Below are positions 1 to 9,511 of a DNA stretch of 64,000 nucleotides, one piece after another. Source of the stretch: Rhodoplanes tepidamans. GTDB taxonomy: Bacteria > Pseudomonadota > Alphaproteobacteria > Rhizobiales > Xanthobacteraceae. Location of the stretch: positions 248,001-312,000 of the forward strand of contig NZ_JAUSUJ010000003.1 of NCBI RefSeq assembly GCF_030813915.1, given 5' to 3'. Below the pieces are notes generated by a model, which ran no database searches, was not told where the DNA came from, and saw only the letters and a program-made list of their open reading frames with translations. Both the position numbers and the translations under genes were made by a program. Each line of letters starts with the position of its first letter. The stretch's first letter is position 1.

Positions 1-3000
1 ATCACCCATCTCCTGTCGAACGGCCGTTACAGCGTGATGCTGACGGCCGCCGGCTCCGGCTACAGTCGCTGGCGCGACATCGCCGTCACCCGCTGGCGCG
101 AGGACGCGACCCAGGACGACTGGGGCTCCTATATCGTCCTTCGCGATGTGCGCAGCGGGCGCGTCTGGTCGGCCGGCGTACAGCCGATCGGTGCAGCCGA
201 CAGCAGCGACGTCGTGTTCGGCGAGGATCACGCCGCGTTCGTCCGCCACGACGGCACGCTGACGACCGCCATGGAGGTGCTGGTCTCCGGCGAGCACGAC
301 GGCGAGGTCCGCCGCGTCACGCTGACCAACAACGGACGTCAGACGTGCGACATCGAGCTCACCTCTTATGCCGAGGTGGTGCTGACGACGCCAGCCGCCG
401 ACGCGGCGCATCCGGCCTTCGCCAAGCTGTTCGTCGAGACCGAGCACGTCGCCGAGCTCGGGGCGCTCGTCGCGACACGCCGCCCACGCGCGCACGGCGA
501 GCCGCAGGTGTTCGCCGCGCACTTCGCCGTTGTGGAGGGCGAGATCGCCGCCGATCCGCAATACGAGACGGATCGGGCCCGCTTCGTCGGACGCGGCCGC
601 ACCGTCGCCACGGCGGCCGGGTTCCTCGACGGCCGGCCGTTGTCCAACACGGTCGGCACGGTCCTCGACCCGATCTTCGCGCAGCGGCGGCGCGTGGTGG
701 TTCCGCCGGGACGGACCGTGCGGGTGGCGTTCTGGACCGTCGTCGCATCGTCGCGTGCCGAGCTGCTCGATCTCGTCGACACGCTGCACGACCGCAACGC
801 TTACGACCGCGCCGGGACGCTCGCCTGGACGCAAGCCCAGGTCCAGCTCCGCCATCTCGGCATCGACGCCGAGGAAGCCGCGGACTTCCAGGATCTCGCG
901 GCCCCGATCCTCTATGCCGACCGGCGCTTCCGGGCGGCCCCCGACGCGATCCTGCGCGGGGCCGGCTCGCAAACCGGCCTGTGGCCGCTCGCCATCTCGG
1001 GCGACCTGCCGATCGTGCTCCTGCGCATCGACGACGTCGAGGACATCGCCCAGGTCCGCCAGCTCCTGCGGGCGCACGAGTACTGGCGCATCAAGCGGCT
1101 CGCGGTCGATCTCGTCATCGTCAACGAGCACGCCTCGTCCTATCTGCAGGATCTCCAGGTCGCGATCGAGACCGCAGTGCGCAGCAGCCAGACCCGGCCG
1201 CGGCTCGGCGACGCGCTCGCGCAGGGGTCGGTCCACACGCTGCGTGCCGATCTGATGGGCGCCGAAGCGCGCGCCCTGCTCCAGTCGGTCGCCCGCGTCG
1301 TGCTGGTGGCGCGACGCGGGTCGATCGCCGCCCAGATCGCTCGATTGCCTGTGCCGCCGCGCCGGGCGCCGGCCGAGCCGAGGCGCAAGCCGTCGCTGCC
1401 GCCGCGGCATGTGCAAATCCGGATGCCCACGACCCTGGAGCTGTTCAACGGCCTCGGCGGCTTCGACCGGGACGGCCGCGAATACGTGATCGTGCTCGAT
1501 GGCGGCCGGACGACTCCGGCGCCGTGGATCAACGTGATCGCCAACCCGGGCTTTGGCTTCCAGGTGGCGGCGGAGGGGACCGGCTTCACCTTCGCCGAGA
1601 ACAGTCGCGAGAACCAGCTCACGCCGTGGTCGAACGATCCGGTCACCGACCCGGCCGGCGAGGCGATCTTCATCCGCGACGAGGAGACCGGGGATTTGTG
1701 GTGCCCGACGGCGCGGCCGATCGACGACGGCGGCACCTATCTGGCACGCCATGGCTGGGGCTACAGCCGGTTCGAGCATCGGGCCGACGGCATCGTGTCC
1801 GACCTCCTCCACTACGTGCCGATCATGGATCCGATCAAGATCTCGCGGTTGACGCTGCGAAACCTCTCGGGGCGGCCCCGCCGGCTCTCGGTCACCCGCT
1901 ATGCCGAGTGGGTGCTGGGCGCCTCGCGGTCGGCGTCGGGGCCGTTCATCACCACCGAGCTCGACCGCGAGACCGGCGCCATCCTGGCCCGCAACCCGTG
2001 GAGCGTCGCGTTCGCCGGCCGTGTCGCCTTTGCCGACATGGCCGGCCGGCAGACCGCCTGGACGGCGGACCGGACCGAGTTCATCGGTCGCGACGGCTCG
2101 CTCGCGGCACCGGCCGCGCTCTCCGGACGGGGACCGCTGTCGCGCGCCACCGGCGCCGGCCTCGACCCCTGCGTCGCCCAGCAACGCGTCGTCGAGCTTG
2201 CGCCGGGCGAGACGGCCGAGATCCCGATGGTCCTCGGACAATGCCCCACGGCCGACGGCGCGCGGGCGTTGATCGTTCGTTATCGAACGGCCGATCTCGA
2301 CGCGATGCTGGCGGAGGTGACGGCGGATTGGGAGACGCGGCTGCGGGCCGTGGAGGTGAAGACGCCCGACCGCGCCATGGACATCATGCTGAACGGCTGG
2401 TTGCTCTACCAGACCATCGCCTGCCGCATCCGGGCCCGCGCGGCCTTCTATCAGGCGAGCGGTGCCTACGGGTTTCGTGATCAGCTCCAGGACAGCATGG
2501 CGCTGACCTTCGCCGAGCCGGGCGCGATGCGCAGCCACCTCCTGCGCGTCGCGTCGCGGCAGTTCGTCGAAGGTGACGTCCAGCATTGGTGGCTGCCGAC
2601 CTCGGGCCTCGGCGTGCGCACCCGCATCTCCGACGACCGGGCCTGGCTCGCCTTCGCCACCGCGACCTATGTGGCCTGGTCGCGCGACACCGGCGTGCTC
2701 GACGAGTCGGTGCCGTTCCTCGAGGGGCCGGCGCTCGCGCCCGGCCAGCACGACGCGCTGTTCCAGCCGACGATCGGCGACGCGCCGGCCACGCTCTTCG
2801 AGCACTGCGCCCGCGCACTCGATCAGAGCGTCGCCCTCACCGGGGCCCACGGCCTGCCGCTGATCGGCAGCGGCGACTGGAACGACGGCATGAACCGGGT
2901 CGGCCACGAGGGCCGCGGCGAGAGCGTATGGCTCGGCTGGCTCCTGGTGCGCACGATCGCGCTGTTCGCGCCGATCGCCAAGGACCGCGACGCCGACCGG

Positions 3001-3945
3001 ACGCGACGCTGGACCGCGCATGCAGAGACGGTGCGCGCGGCGATCGAACGCGAGGCGTGGGACGGCGCCTGGTATCGCCGCGCCACGTTCGACGATGGGA
3101 CCTGGCTCGGCTCACAGGACAGCGACGAATGCCGGATCGATTCCATCGCCCAGTCCTGGGCGGTGCTGTCGGGGGCCGCCGACCCGGCCCGGGCGGCGAC
3201 CGCGATGGCGTCGCTGGACGAGCGTCTCCTGCGGCGTGGCGACGGCCTCGCGCTCCTGTTCACGCCGCCCTTCGACCGCACCTTGCACGATCCCGGCTAC
3301 ATCAAGGGCTACCCGCCGGGCCTGCGCGAGAACGGTGGCCAGTACAGCCACGCCGCCATGTGGGCGATCCTGGCCTTCGCGACGCTGCGCGACGGCGACA
3401 GGGCGGCCGGCCTGTTCGCCATGGTCAACCCGATCAACCATGCCCGCACGCCCGGCGCGGTCGCGCGCTACAGGATCGAGCCCTATGTGGTGGCAGGCGA
3501 CGTCTACTCGGTCACGCCGCATGTCGGGCACGGCGGCTGGAGCTGGTACACGGGCGCCGCCGGCTGGATGTACCGGGCCGGCATCGAGGGTATTCTCGGG
3601 CTGCGCCGGGAAGGCGCGGAGCTCGTCGTAGACCCCTGTATCCCGGCCAGCTGGCCGGGCTTCGAGGCGCGGGTGAGCGTGGGGTCGACCGGTTACGACA
3701 TTCGGGTCGAGACGGCGCCGCCCGGCACCCCCGCACAGGCTTGGCTCGACGGCGTCCCCATGCCGATCGCCGGCGTCGCGCGCGCCCCCCTGGACGGGCA
3801 GGCTCACATGCTGCGGATCGTGATCGCCGCCCGCGAAGCAACGCGCCACGGCCGCGCCGAAAGCCGGGCCGATGAAACGCGGGCGTCGCATCCGCCGCGC
3901 GCGCCGGCGCCACCGGGGGTGTCCGGAGCCGCAGGACCGTCGTGA
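1..3945 (+). CDS. ndvB: Cyclic beta-1,2-glucan synthase, C-terminal part (5' end outside window)
   Basis: The reading frame is already open at base 1 and stops at 3945, so only about the last 1,314 residues are present. The family (NdvB/ChvB) is an inner-membrane protein of about 2,800 residues that makes periplasmic cyclic beta-1,2-glucan. Visible here are two copies of the GH94-type carbohydrate-binding/beta-sandwich unit (one beginning at the first residues with LLSNGRYSVMLTAAGSGYS, one from about base 1430 with GFGFQVAAEGTGFTFAENS), followed by an (alpha/alpha)6 catalytic region. The GH94 acid motif GSGDWNDGM lies near 2868-2892. In this family the GH94 part trims the linear glucan by phosphorolysis and sets ring size. 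A proline/alanine-rich tail closes the protein. The gene converges on the exbB-like gene, whose frame overlaps its last 142 bases. It is probably chromosomal backbone flanking the siderophore locus rather than part of it. Confidence 0.9.
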   Translation: MTHLLSNGRYSVMLTAAGSGYSRWRDIAVTRWREDATQDDWGSYIVLRDVRSGRVWSAGVQPIGAADSSDVVFGEDHAAFVRHDGTLTTAMEVLVSGEHDGEVRRVTLTNNGRQTCDIELTSYAEVVLTTPAADAAHPAFAKLFVETEHVAELGALVATRRPRAHGEPQVFAAHFAVVEGEIAADPQYETDRARFVGRGRTVATAAGFLDGRPLSNTVGTVLDPIFAQRRRVVVPPGRTVRVAFWTVVASSRAELLDLVDTLHDRNAYDRAGTLAWTQAQVQLRHLGIDAEEAADFQDLAAPILYADRRFRAAPDAILRGAGSQTGLWPLAISGDLPIVLLRIDDVEDIAQVRQLLRAHEYWRIKRLAVDLVIVNEHASSYLQDLQVAIETAVRSSQTRPRLGDALAQGSVHTLRADLMGAEARALLQSVARVVLVARRGSIAAQIARLPVPPRRAPAEPRRKPSLPPRHVQIRMPTTLELFNGLGGFDRDGREYVIVLDGGRTTPAPWINVIANPGFGFQVAAEGTGFTFAENSRENQLTPWSNDPVTDPAGEAIFIRDEETGDLWCPTARPIDDGGTYLARHGWGYSRFEHRADGIVSDLLHYVPIMDPIKISRLTLRNLSGRPRRLSVTRYAEWVLGASRSASGPFITTELDRETGAILARNPWSVAFAGRVAFADMAGRQTAWTADRTEFIGRDGSLAAPAALSGRGPLSRATGAGLDPCVAQQRVVELAPGETAEIPMVLGQCPTADGARALIVRYRTADLDAMLAEVTADWETRLRAVEVKTPDRAMDIMLNGWLLYQTIACRIRARAAFYQASGAYGFRDQLQDSMALTFAEPGAMRSHLLRVASRQFVEGDVQHWWLPTSGLGVRTRISDDRAWLAFATATYVAWSRDTGVLDESVPFLEGPALAPGQHDALFQPTIGDAPATLFEHCARALDQSVALTGAHGLPLIGSGDWNDGMNRVGHEGRGESVWLGWLLVRTIALFAPIAKDRDADRTRRWTAHAETVRAAIEREAWDGAWYRRATFDDGTWLGSQDSDECRIDSIAQSWAVLSGAADPARAATAMASLDERLLRRGDGLALLFTPPFDRTLHDPGYIKGYPPGLRENGGQYSHAAMWAILAFATLRDGDRAAGLFAMVNPINHARTPGAVARYRIEPYVVAGDVYSVTPHVGHGGWSWYTGAAGWMYRAGIEGILGLRREGAELVVDPCIPASWPGFEARVSVGSTGYDIRVETAPPGTPAQAWLDGVPMPIAGVARAPLDGQAHMLRIVIAAREATRHGRAESRADETRASHPPRAPAPPGVSGAAGPS

Positions 3946-4898
3946 TCAGCCCGCAGTCGCCAGCCGCGACGCCACCGATGCGAGCAGAATGCCATCGGCG
4001 CGGTTGACGATGTCGTATCGCGGCCCGCCAGGCGCAGGAGGTCGTTCGACAGATCCTCGAGCGCCGCGCGGTGGTCGGCGATCCTGCGGGTTGTGGCGTT
4101 GTAGATCACCACGGCCGGGATCGCCGCGAACAGGCCGAGCGCGGTGGCGAGCAGTGCCCCGGCGATGCCGGGCGCCACCACGGCGAGATTGGTGGTCTGC
4201 GCCCGCGAGATGCCGATGAAGCTGTTCATGATGCCCCAGACGGTCCCGAACAGCCCGACGAACGGTGCCGTCGCCCCGATGGTGGCGAGCGAGCCGGCGC
4301 CGCGCCGCAGCCGTCGGATCGTCACGGCCACGCTCTGCGACAGGGCGAGGGCGATCCGGTCCTTCACACCATCCGACGGCAGCCCGTCGGACTGCGCGAG
4401 CTCCTCGGCCGCCGCCGCGGCCACCATGGCCGGGACGCCGCCGCGCGCCTCCAGCACCGCCGCCGTATCGGTGAAGCGCATCCCACCGGTCAGCGCGGCG
4501 CGTGCGCCGGCGACGCGCCGCCGCTCGCCGCCGAGCTCGGAGATCTCGGCGATCGCCACCGTCCAGGTCAGCACCGAGACGGCCGCGAGTCCCCCCATCA
4601 CGATCTTCGCCACGATGTCGGCGGCCAGGAACATGCCCCATGGCGAGAGGTCGCGCGGCAGCGCCGCCAGCGTCGCCGGAGGGCCCTCCCCGCTCCCGGC
4701 GGGTGCGTTCACGCCTCCGGGGACTGGTCGTTCCGGATCACGTCGTTCCACGCCGTCGGACGCGGCCGGTTGCTCGGCTGCATCGCCCCTGGCAGGCAGG
4801 TCCTGCGCGACGCCCGGAGATCGTCCGAGCATCACGACCAGGCAGAGGAGCGTCGCCGCGATGCGGCCGCTGCGGCGAGTGAGGAGACGAGACAGCAC
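3804..4898 (-). CDS. exbB: ExbB/TolQ/MotA-type proton channel protein
   Basis: Inner-membrane proton channel of the TonB system, which energises outer-membrane siderophore uptake. I chose the GTG at 4898-4896 because an AGGGA sequence lies six bases upstream and the protein then opens with a short basic stretch and a hydrophobic signal-like segment ending in GVAQ. A longer frame from a GTG at 5018 is possible. Three transmembrane segments are visible: one after SPWGMFLAADIV, one around GATAPFVGLFGTVWGIMNS, and one around VVAPGIAGALLATALGLFA. This is the TolQ/ExbB arrangement. The body ends in the family-like LLRLAGRD; the last ~65 residues are arginine-rich, unlike the family, and overlap the 3' end of the glucan synthase gene. 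Another frame over the same DNA stops at 3946, exactly abutting that gene, so a frameshift near 4010-4025 is possible. No exbD or tonB lies nearby. The gene follows the TonB-dependent receptor on the same strand. Confidence 0.85.
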   Translation of the reverse strand: MLSRLLTRRSGRIAATLLCLVVMLGRSPGVAQDLPARGDAAEQPAASDGVERRDPERPVPGGVNAPAGSGEGPPATLAALPRDLSPWGMFLAADIVAKIVMGGLAAVSVLTWTVAIAEISELGGERRRVAGARAALTGGMRFTDTAAVLEARGGVPAMVAAAAAEELAQSDGLPSDGVKDRIALALSQSVAVTIRRLRRGAGSLATIGATAPFVGLFGTVWGIMNSFIGISRAQTTNLAVVAPGIAGALLATALGLFAAIPAVVIYNATTRRIADHRAALEDLSNDLLRLAGRDTTSSTAPMAFCSHRWRRGWRLRADHDGPAAPDTPGGAGARGGCDARVSSARLSARPWRVASRAAITIRSM

Positions 4899-5097
4899 GA
4901 CCGGTCCCTGACGTGGCACGGCGGACGAGGCCGGGCATGGCGACCGCCGAAGACGGCACCGGACAGACGGGCCGGCACATCGCAGGGACTGGAGGCCGAC
5001 CTGCGACCGCCGGCTCACAGGCTGCCGGAGGACCGGCAGCCTGCTTCGCGGGAGAAGACCGCCGGCGGCACCGACGCGGCGCCCGTCGCCGCGGCCG

Positions 5098-7425
5098 TCA
5101 GAACCGCACCGCCGCGCCGACGCCGACCACTGCCCCGCGCGACCACGCGCTGCCGCGGATCGCGGAGTTGCCGCTCAGGTTGATGAGCTGGGTCAGGATC
5201 AGGTACTGCTGATCGAGCAGGTTCTCGCCGAACACATAGGCCTCGCCGCCGCCCCAGTCGAAGCCCAGCCGCGCCGACACCAGATGGATGGCGTCGAGCT
5301 CGTTCTGATTGCCGGTGTCGTAGAAGCGTTCGGAGTAGTAGTTGTAGCCGACGCGGCCGTACACGGTCTGGCCGCCGATCCAGCCGCCGAAGCCGAGCTC
5401 GCTCGCCGGCGCCCGGTAGGCGACCGACGCCTTGACCGACCACGGCGGCACGTTCGGAACCTGGTTGCCGTCGGCGAGACCCGGCGTGGTCGCGGCGAGT
5501 CCCGCCGTGACGTTGTAGAGCCGCGCGTCGGTGTAGCCGACGCCGCCCGCCAGCGTCCAATACGGCGTCGCCTTCCAGGTCGCTTCGACCTCGAAGCCTT
5601 TGCTGGTCGTGTCGATGTTGACGTAGTAGGCGGTGAGGCCGCTCGGGTCGAGCTGCAGGATCTGCTCGTCCTTCACGTCGTTGTAGAACGCCGCGGCGTT
5701 GATCAGCAGCCGCCCGTCGAGCAGCGACGCCCGCCCGCCGGCCTCGTAGGTCATGCCCTTGGCCGGGTCGTAAGGCTCCCGCGCCACGCCCGCGTAGGTG
5801 AGCGAGAAGTACTCCCCGTAGCCGCCGGTCTTGTAGCTGCGCGCCGCGCTGGCATAGGTGGTGAGGTGGTTGTTCCATTCGTAGGAGAGCGCCGCCCGGC
5901 CGGTCCAGAACTTGTAGACGGTCTCGTCCTCCTCCGCGAAGTACGGCACGATGGGCAAGCCCCCGGCCATGACGAAGATCGGGTTGTTGGCGATCGTGCC
6001 GTCGGCGAAGTACTCGCTGGAGAACTCCTTCGTCTCGCGCGAGAGCCGGCCGCCCAGCGACAGCTTGAGGCGATCGACCAGCGGCTGCGTGACCTCGCCG
6101 AAGCCCGAGTAGCCGGTGGTCGTCAGATCGTAGGTGGTCAGGCCCGAGAACGACGGAAAGAAGTTCATCAGGTTCATGCTGCGGTCGATGTTCGCCGTGT
6201 CGCGATAGTAGGCGAGGCCGCCGATCCAGGTCGTCGTCGCGTTCTCGGGCGAGGTCAGCCGGACCTCCTGGGTGAACCTCGAGATCTCCCGCTCCGTGTT
6301 GGTGTAGTTGTAGCGGGGATCGGTGAGCGGCTGCCCGTACGTGGCGATGAGCATCTGGATCATGGGATCCAGGCCCTGCACGACCTGCTGGCCGAGGAGC
6401 ATGTCGAAATTGTTGAAGTTCTGGACGTTGTCGAGCTTGCTGTAGGAGGTCTGCACGGTCAGCGTCGACCAGTCCATGGTGTACTCGAACTTCGAGTTGA
6501 GCACCGCGAGCTCGTTGTTGTCCTTGCCGAGATTGCGGGCCGCGAGCATGCCGAGCCCGGGCGCGTCCAGCATCGAGTAGACCGGAACCGCGTCGGCCTT
6601 CTCGTAGGTCGCGCTGACCAGCCAGCGGATGTCCGAGGTCGGCGTGAACAGGAACGACGCGCGTCCGGCCAGCACCTGGTCCTCGCCGAGATCGGACCCG
6701 GCGATGTTGGTGACATAGCCGCCGGCGCCGCTCTTGCGGAAGGCGAAGCGGGCCGCCAGCTTGTCCTGCACCAGCGTGCCGCCCACCGCGCCCTCGATCC
6801 GGTGGGTGGAGTCGGTGCCGTACTCGGCGCGGATGTAGCCGCTCGTCGCGAAGGCCGGCTCGACCGGGACGACGCTGATCGCGCCGCCCATGGTGTTGCG
6901 GCCGAACAGCACGTTCTGCGGCCCCTTCAGCACCTCGACGCGCTCGACGTCGAAGATCGCCGAGTTGGCGGCGCCGACCGGCAGCGGCACGCCGTCGACG
7001 AAGGTGATGACGGAGCTGTCGTCCGGGCTGAGCGCACCGCCGATCGGGCCGACGCCGCGGATCGTGATGGTGTTGTTGATCCGGTCGCCGGAGCTGGTCA
7101 CCCCGACGCCCGGAACGTCCCGCAGGGCCTCGAGCGTGTCGAGGGCGCGCTTCTCCTCGAGCTGCTCGCCGCTCTGCACGTCGACCGAGAACGGGATCTC
7201 CCACAGCTTCTCGTCGCGGCGGCGCGAGGTGACGACGAGCTCGTCGAGCTGCACCGCGCCCGCGGTCTCGGCCGTCTGGGCGAGCGCGCGGTGGACGGCG
7301 ACGTCGACGACCGGCATCAGGATCGTGCTGCCGAGCAGCGCCGCGATCGAGCCGGTGAGCAGTCCGCGCCCAGGCCTGCGCCCGTCGGCCCGACGGATCG
7401 CGGCGTCGCGAGTCGTGATGATCAT
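5098..7425 (-). CDS. TonB-dependent outer-membrane (ferri-siderophore) receptor
   Basis: 775-residue outer-membrane beta-barrel predicted to import a ferric chelate, most likely the product of this locus. The ATG at 7425-7423 is preceded by AGAGGA at seven bases; upstream in-frame codons give no plausible signal peptide. Residues 1-50 form a long signal peptide with an arginine-rich front and a cleavage site near ALAQ-TAET. A TonB-box-like LDELVVTSRR follows, then a plug domain (IPFSVDVQSGEQLEE, TITIRGVG, ERVEVLKGPQNVLFGRNTMGG) and about 600 residues of amphipathic strands. The chain ends in aromatic AAVRF, the usual barrel C-terminus. The 5' leader (7426-7726) carries a direct repeat and a weak promoter-like element. 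exbB follows about 200 bases downstream on the same strand. The ligand cannot be read from the sequence and is inferred from context. Confidence 0.93.
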   Translation of the reverse strand: MIITTRDAAIRRADGRRPGRGLLTGSIAALLGSTILMPVVDVAVHRALAQTAETAGAVQLDELVVTSRRRDEKLWEIPFSVDVQSGEQLEEKRALDTLEALRDVPGVGVTSSGDRINNTITIRGVGPIGGALSPDDSSVITFVDGVPLPVGAANSAIFDVERVEVLKGPQNVLFGRNTMGGAISVVPVEPAFATSGYIRAEYGTDSTHRIEGAVGGTLVQDKLAARFAFRKSGAGGYVTNIAGSDLGEDQVLAGRASFLFTPTSDIRWLVSATYEKADAVPVYSMLDAPGLGMLAARNLGKDNNELAVLNSKFEYTMDWSTLTVQTSYSKLDNVQNFNNFDMLLGQQVVQGLDPMIQMLIATYGQPLTDPRYNYTNTEREISRFTQEVRLTSPENATTTWIGGLAYYRDTANIDRSMNLMNFFPSFSGLTTYDLTTTGYSGFGEVTQPLVDRLKLSLGGRLSRETKEFSSEYFADGTIANNPIFVMAGGLPIVPYFAEEDETVYKFWTGRAALSYEWNNHLTTYASAARSYKTGGYGEYFSLTYAGVAREPYDPAKGMTYEAGGRASLLDGRLLINAAAFYNDVKDEQILQLDPSGLTAYYVNIDTTSKGFEVEATWKATPYWTLAGGVGYTDARLYNVTAGLAATTPGLADGNQVPNVPPWSVKASVAYRAPASELGFGGWIGGQTVYGRVGYNYYSERFYDTGNQNELDAIHLVSARLGFDWGGGEAYVFGENLLDQQYLILTQLINLSGNSAIRGSAWSRGAVVGVGAAVRF

Positions 7426-7654
7426 GTGTCTGTCCTCTCGAACTGCGGCGCGCGGACAGTCTCCCGCGCTCCGCGACGGCCTGGGACGAGCGACCGCAGC
7501 GACCGGATTGTTCTCGCCGGCGCCGCCGGCGTTCTCCGAGCATGCTCGCACCGTCCCGCCACACGGACAGGACAGGACCGGCCGGCGTCCCCTGAGCCCC
7601 ACAGCACCGGCGGTCCGGCAACTCTAGGCACAGCCGAGGAATCATGACGCGGTG

Positions 7655-7687
7655 GATGGTGCGCCGAATCGTGGAAATGTGCGCCGA
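7655..7687. promoter_or_regulatory. Candidate AraC-type activator site upstream of the receptor gene
   Basis: Two identical 9-bp direct repeats, GTGCGCCGA, lie at 7659-7667 and 7679-7687, exactly 20 bp apart. The left one overlaps GATGGTG-N6-ATCGT (7655-7672). About 28 bp closer to the receptor gene is ACTCTA (7621-7626), which reads TAGAGT as a weak -10 hexamer towards that gene. Tandem sites two helical turns apart just upstream of the -35 region are the usual layout for AraC-family activators such as YbtA and PchR, and an AraC gene is present at 34489. The rest of the 301-bp gap 7426-7726 holds no gene. Binding is inferred only. Confidence 0.35.
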
Positions 7688-7704
7688 CACACGTCGGAGC
7701 CACC

Positions 7705-7728
7705 GATCAGAACGCTTCGAAACTGATC
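7705..7728 (-). terminator. Possible hairpin at the end of the ABC transporter operon
   Basis: An inverted repeat GATCAG (7705-7710) and CTGATC (7723-7728) encloses a 12-base loop and overlaps the stop codon of the downstream half-transporter gene. No U-tract follows, so it would be at best a weak terminator or an mRNA-stabilising hairpin. It may separate the ABC operon from the receptor gene. Confidence 0.25.
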
Positions 7729-9511
7729 ACGTCGCGGCCGGCGTCGCCTCGCCGTCGCCCGCGGCTGTCGACAGGCGCCACGCGGCGGCCCGCTGCTCGG
7801 CCGCCCAGAAGCGCGCATAGACGCCGCCGGCGGCGACGAGTTCCGCATGCGTGCCGGTCCCGACGACGCGGCCGTCGTCGACGACGACGATGCGGTCCGC
7901 CGCCGCGGCGATCGACAGGCGATGCGTGACGATCAGCACGGTGCGGCCGGCGAAGCGGCGCGCCAGCGCGCGGCGGACCAGGGCCTCGGTGTCGGCGTCG
8001 AGCGACGAGGTCGCCTCGTCGAGCAGCACGATCGGCGCCTCGGCCAGCACGGCGCGGGCGATCGCCACGCGCTGGCGCTCGCCCCCCGACAGCGTGCCGC
8101 CGGCCTCGCCGACGACCGTGTCCCAGCCGGCCGCCAGATTCGCCACCACCTCGTCGAGGCCGACGTCGCGGGCGAGCGCCTCGAGCTCGGCGTCGGTCGC
8201 GCCGGGCCGTCCCAGCCTCACGTTCTCGGCGAGCGAGCGGTCGAACAGGAACGGCTCCTGCTCGACGAAGGTGACCAGCCGGGCGAGGTCGTCGGGCGGG
8301 ATGCGGCGGATGTCGACGCCGCCGATCTCGACCGTCCCGGCGACCGGATCGCGATGGCGGGCGACGAGGCCGAGGATCGAGCTCTTGCCGGCGCCGCTCG
8401 GGCCGACGATCGCCGTCACGCGCCCGGCCGGCGCCGCGAAGGAGAGGCCGGACAAGGCGGTCGCGTCCCGTCCCTCGTAGGTCAGCGCGACGTCCCGGAA
8501 GGTGATGTCGAACCGCTCCGGCGTCGCGGCCGGGGCCGCCCGCGGCAGCACCGGCTCGGCCAGGAAGGCGTCGACCTCGCGGGCGGCGCCCTCGCCGAGC
8601 CGCAGGAAGGCGAGATAGGCCGAGGCGCGCGCCAGCGCCCGGTTGGCGCCGAGCGCCAGCACGCCGGCGCAGGCGACGAGCGCCAGACCGCCGGGCGCCG
8701 CCCCGCCGGGCACGTCCGCCGCGGACGCCAACGCGAGAGCGACCCCGAGGATCACGGCGACGTCGGTCACCACGGCGCCCGATCGCACCGCTCCGGAGAC
8801 CATCAGGCTCTGCGCCGTCAGGATGTCGCGGACGCGCCCGACCGCCGTGGCGAGCGCCGCCTCGCGCGAAGCCCGCGCGCCCTGCGCCCGGATGGTGGCG
8901 AGCCCCTGCACGTGCTCCTCGATCCGCCGCGCCGCGTCGGTGGTCGCCGGCGCGAGCTGCGCGAGGGCGCCGCCGATCAGGCGGTCGCTCCACAGGCTGG
9001 TCGCGGCGTGCAGCGCGACGCCGGCGACCGCTGCGAGGCCGACCGGCACGCTCAACACCGCGGCCAGCGCGACCAGGGCCGCCGCCGTCCCGGCGCAGGC
9101 TGCGAGTTCCCCGGCCGCGAAGCTGACGGCGATCTCGACCTTGCGGACCTGGTCGGTGGCGACCAGGCCGAGCCGTGCCGAAGACCAGCGCGAGAAGGTG
9201 CCGAGCGGCACGTCGACGACGTGGCGGAGCAGCATGCGGCGCAGCCCCGTGGTCAGCGCGAAGGCCGCCGGCATGCCGACCCGGCCGGCCGCGACCGTGG
9301 CGACGATCCGCCCGGCGACGGCGGCCGCCACGCCGAGCCCGGCGAGCAGGCCCGGCCCGGCGACGTCGCCCGGCGCTACGAGGCCCGGCAGGGCGACGGC
9401 GGCGACCGCGAGCGCCCCGGCCAGCCCGGCGACGGCGTGGAGCACGAGTTGCAGCAGGAGCCCGCGCCGGACGCCGGGCGGCACGCGGGCGAGAAGACCG
9501 GTCAGCCTCAT
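7727..9511 (-). CDS. ABC transporter, fused permease/ATPase (YbtQ/IrtB-like half)
   Basis: 594 residues. An N-terminal membrane domain of about 300 residues has several hydrophobic segments. The C-terminal nucleotide-binding domain contains Walker A GPSGAGKS, Q-loop FVEQEPF, signature LSGGERQ, Walker B IVLLDEATSSLD and switch histidine THRLS. Its ATG overlaps the stop of the preceding half-transporter gene by four bases, so the two are almost certainly translated together and form a heterodimer. In yersiniabactin and mycobactin loci, such pairs with an exporter fold (YbtP/YbtQ, IrtA/IrtB) sit in the inner membrane and import the ferri-siderophore. The position beside a TonB-dependent receptor favours the same role, but export cannot be excluded. 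Substrate is inferred. Confidence 0.88.
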   Translation of the reverse strand: MRLTGLLARVPPGVRRGLLLQLVLHAVAGLAGALAVAAVALPGLVAPGDVAGPGLLAGLGVAAAVAGRIVATVAAGRVGMPAAFALTTGLRRMLLRHVVDVPLGTFSRWSSARLGLVATDQVRKVEIAVSFAAGELAACAGTAAALVALAAVLSVPVGLAAVAGVALHAATSLWSDRLIGGALAQLAPATTDAARRIEEHVQGLATIRAQGARASREAALATAVGRVRDILTAQSLMVSGAVRSGAVVTDVAVILGVALALASAADVPGGAAPGGLALVACAGVLALGANRALARASAYLAFLRLGEGAAREVDAFLAEPVLPRAAPAATPERFDITFRDVALTYEGRDATALSGLSFAAPAGRVTAIVGPSGAGKSSILGLVARHRDPVAGTVEIGGVDIRRIPPDDLARLVTFVEQEPFLFDRSLAENVRLGRPGATDAELEALARDVGLDEVVANLAAGWDTVVGEAGGTLSGGERQRVAIARAVLAEAPIVLLDEATSSLDADTEALVRRALARRFAGRTVLIVTHRLSIAAAADRIVVVDDGRVVGTGTHAELVAAGGVYARFWAAEQRAAAWRLSTAAGDGEATPAAT

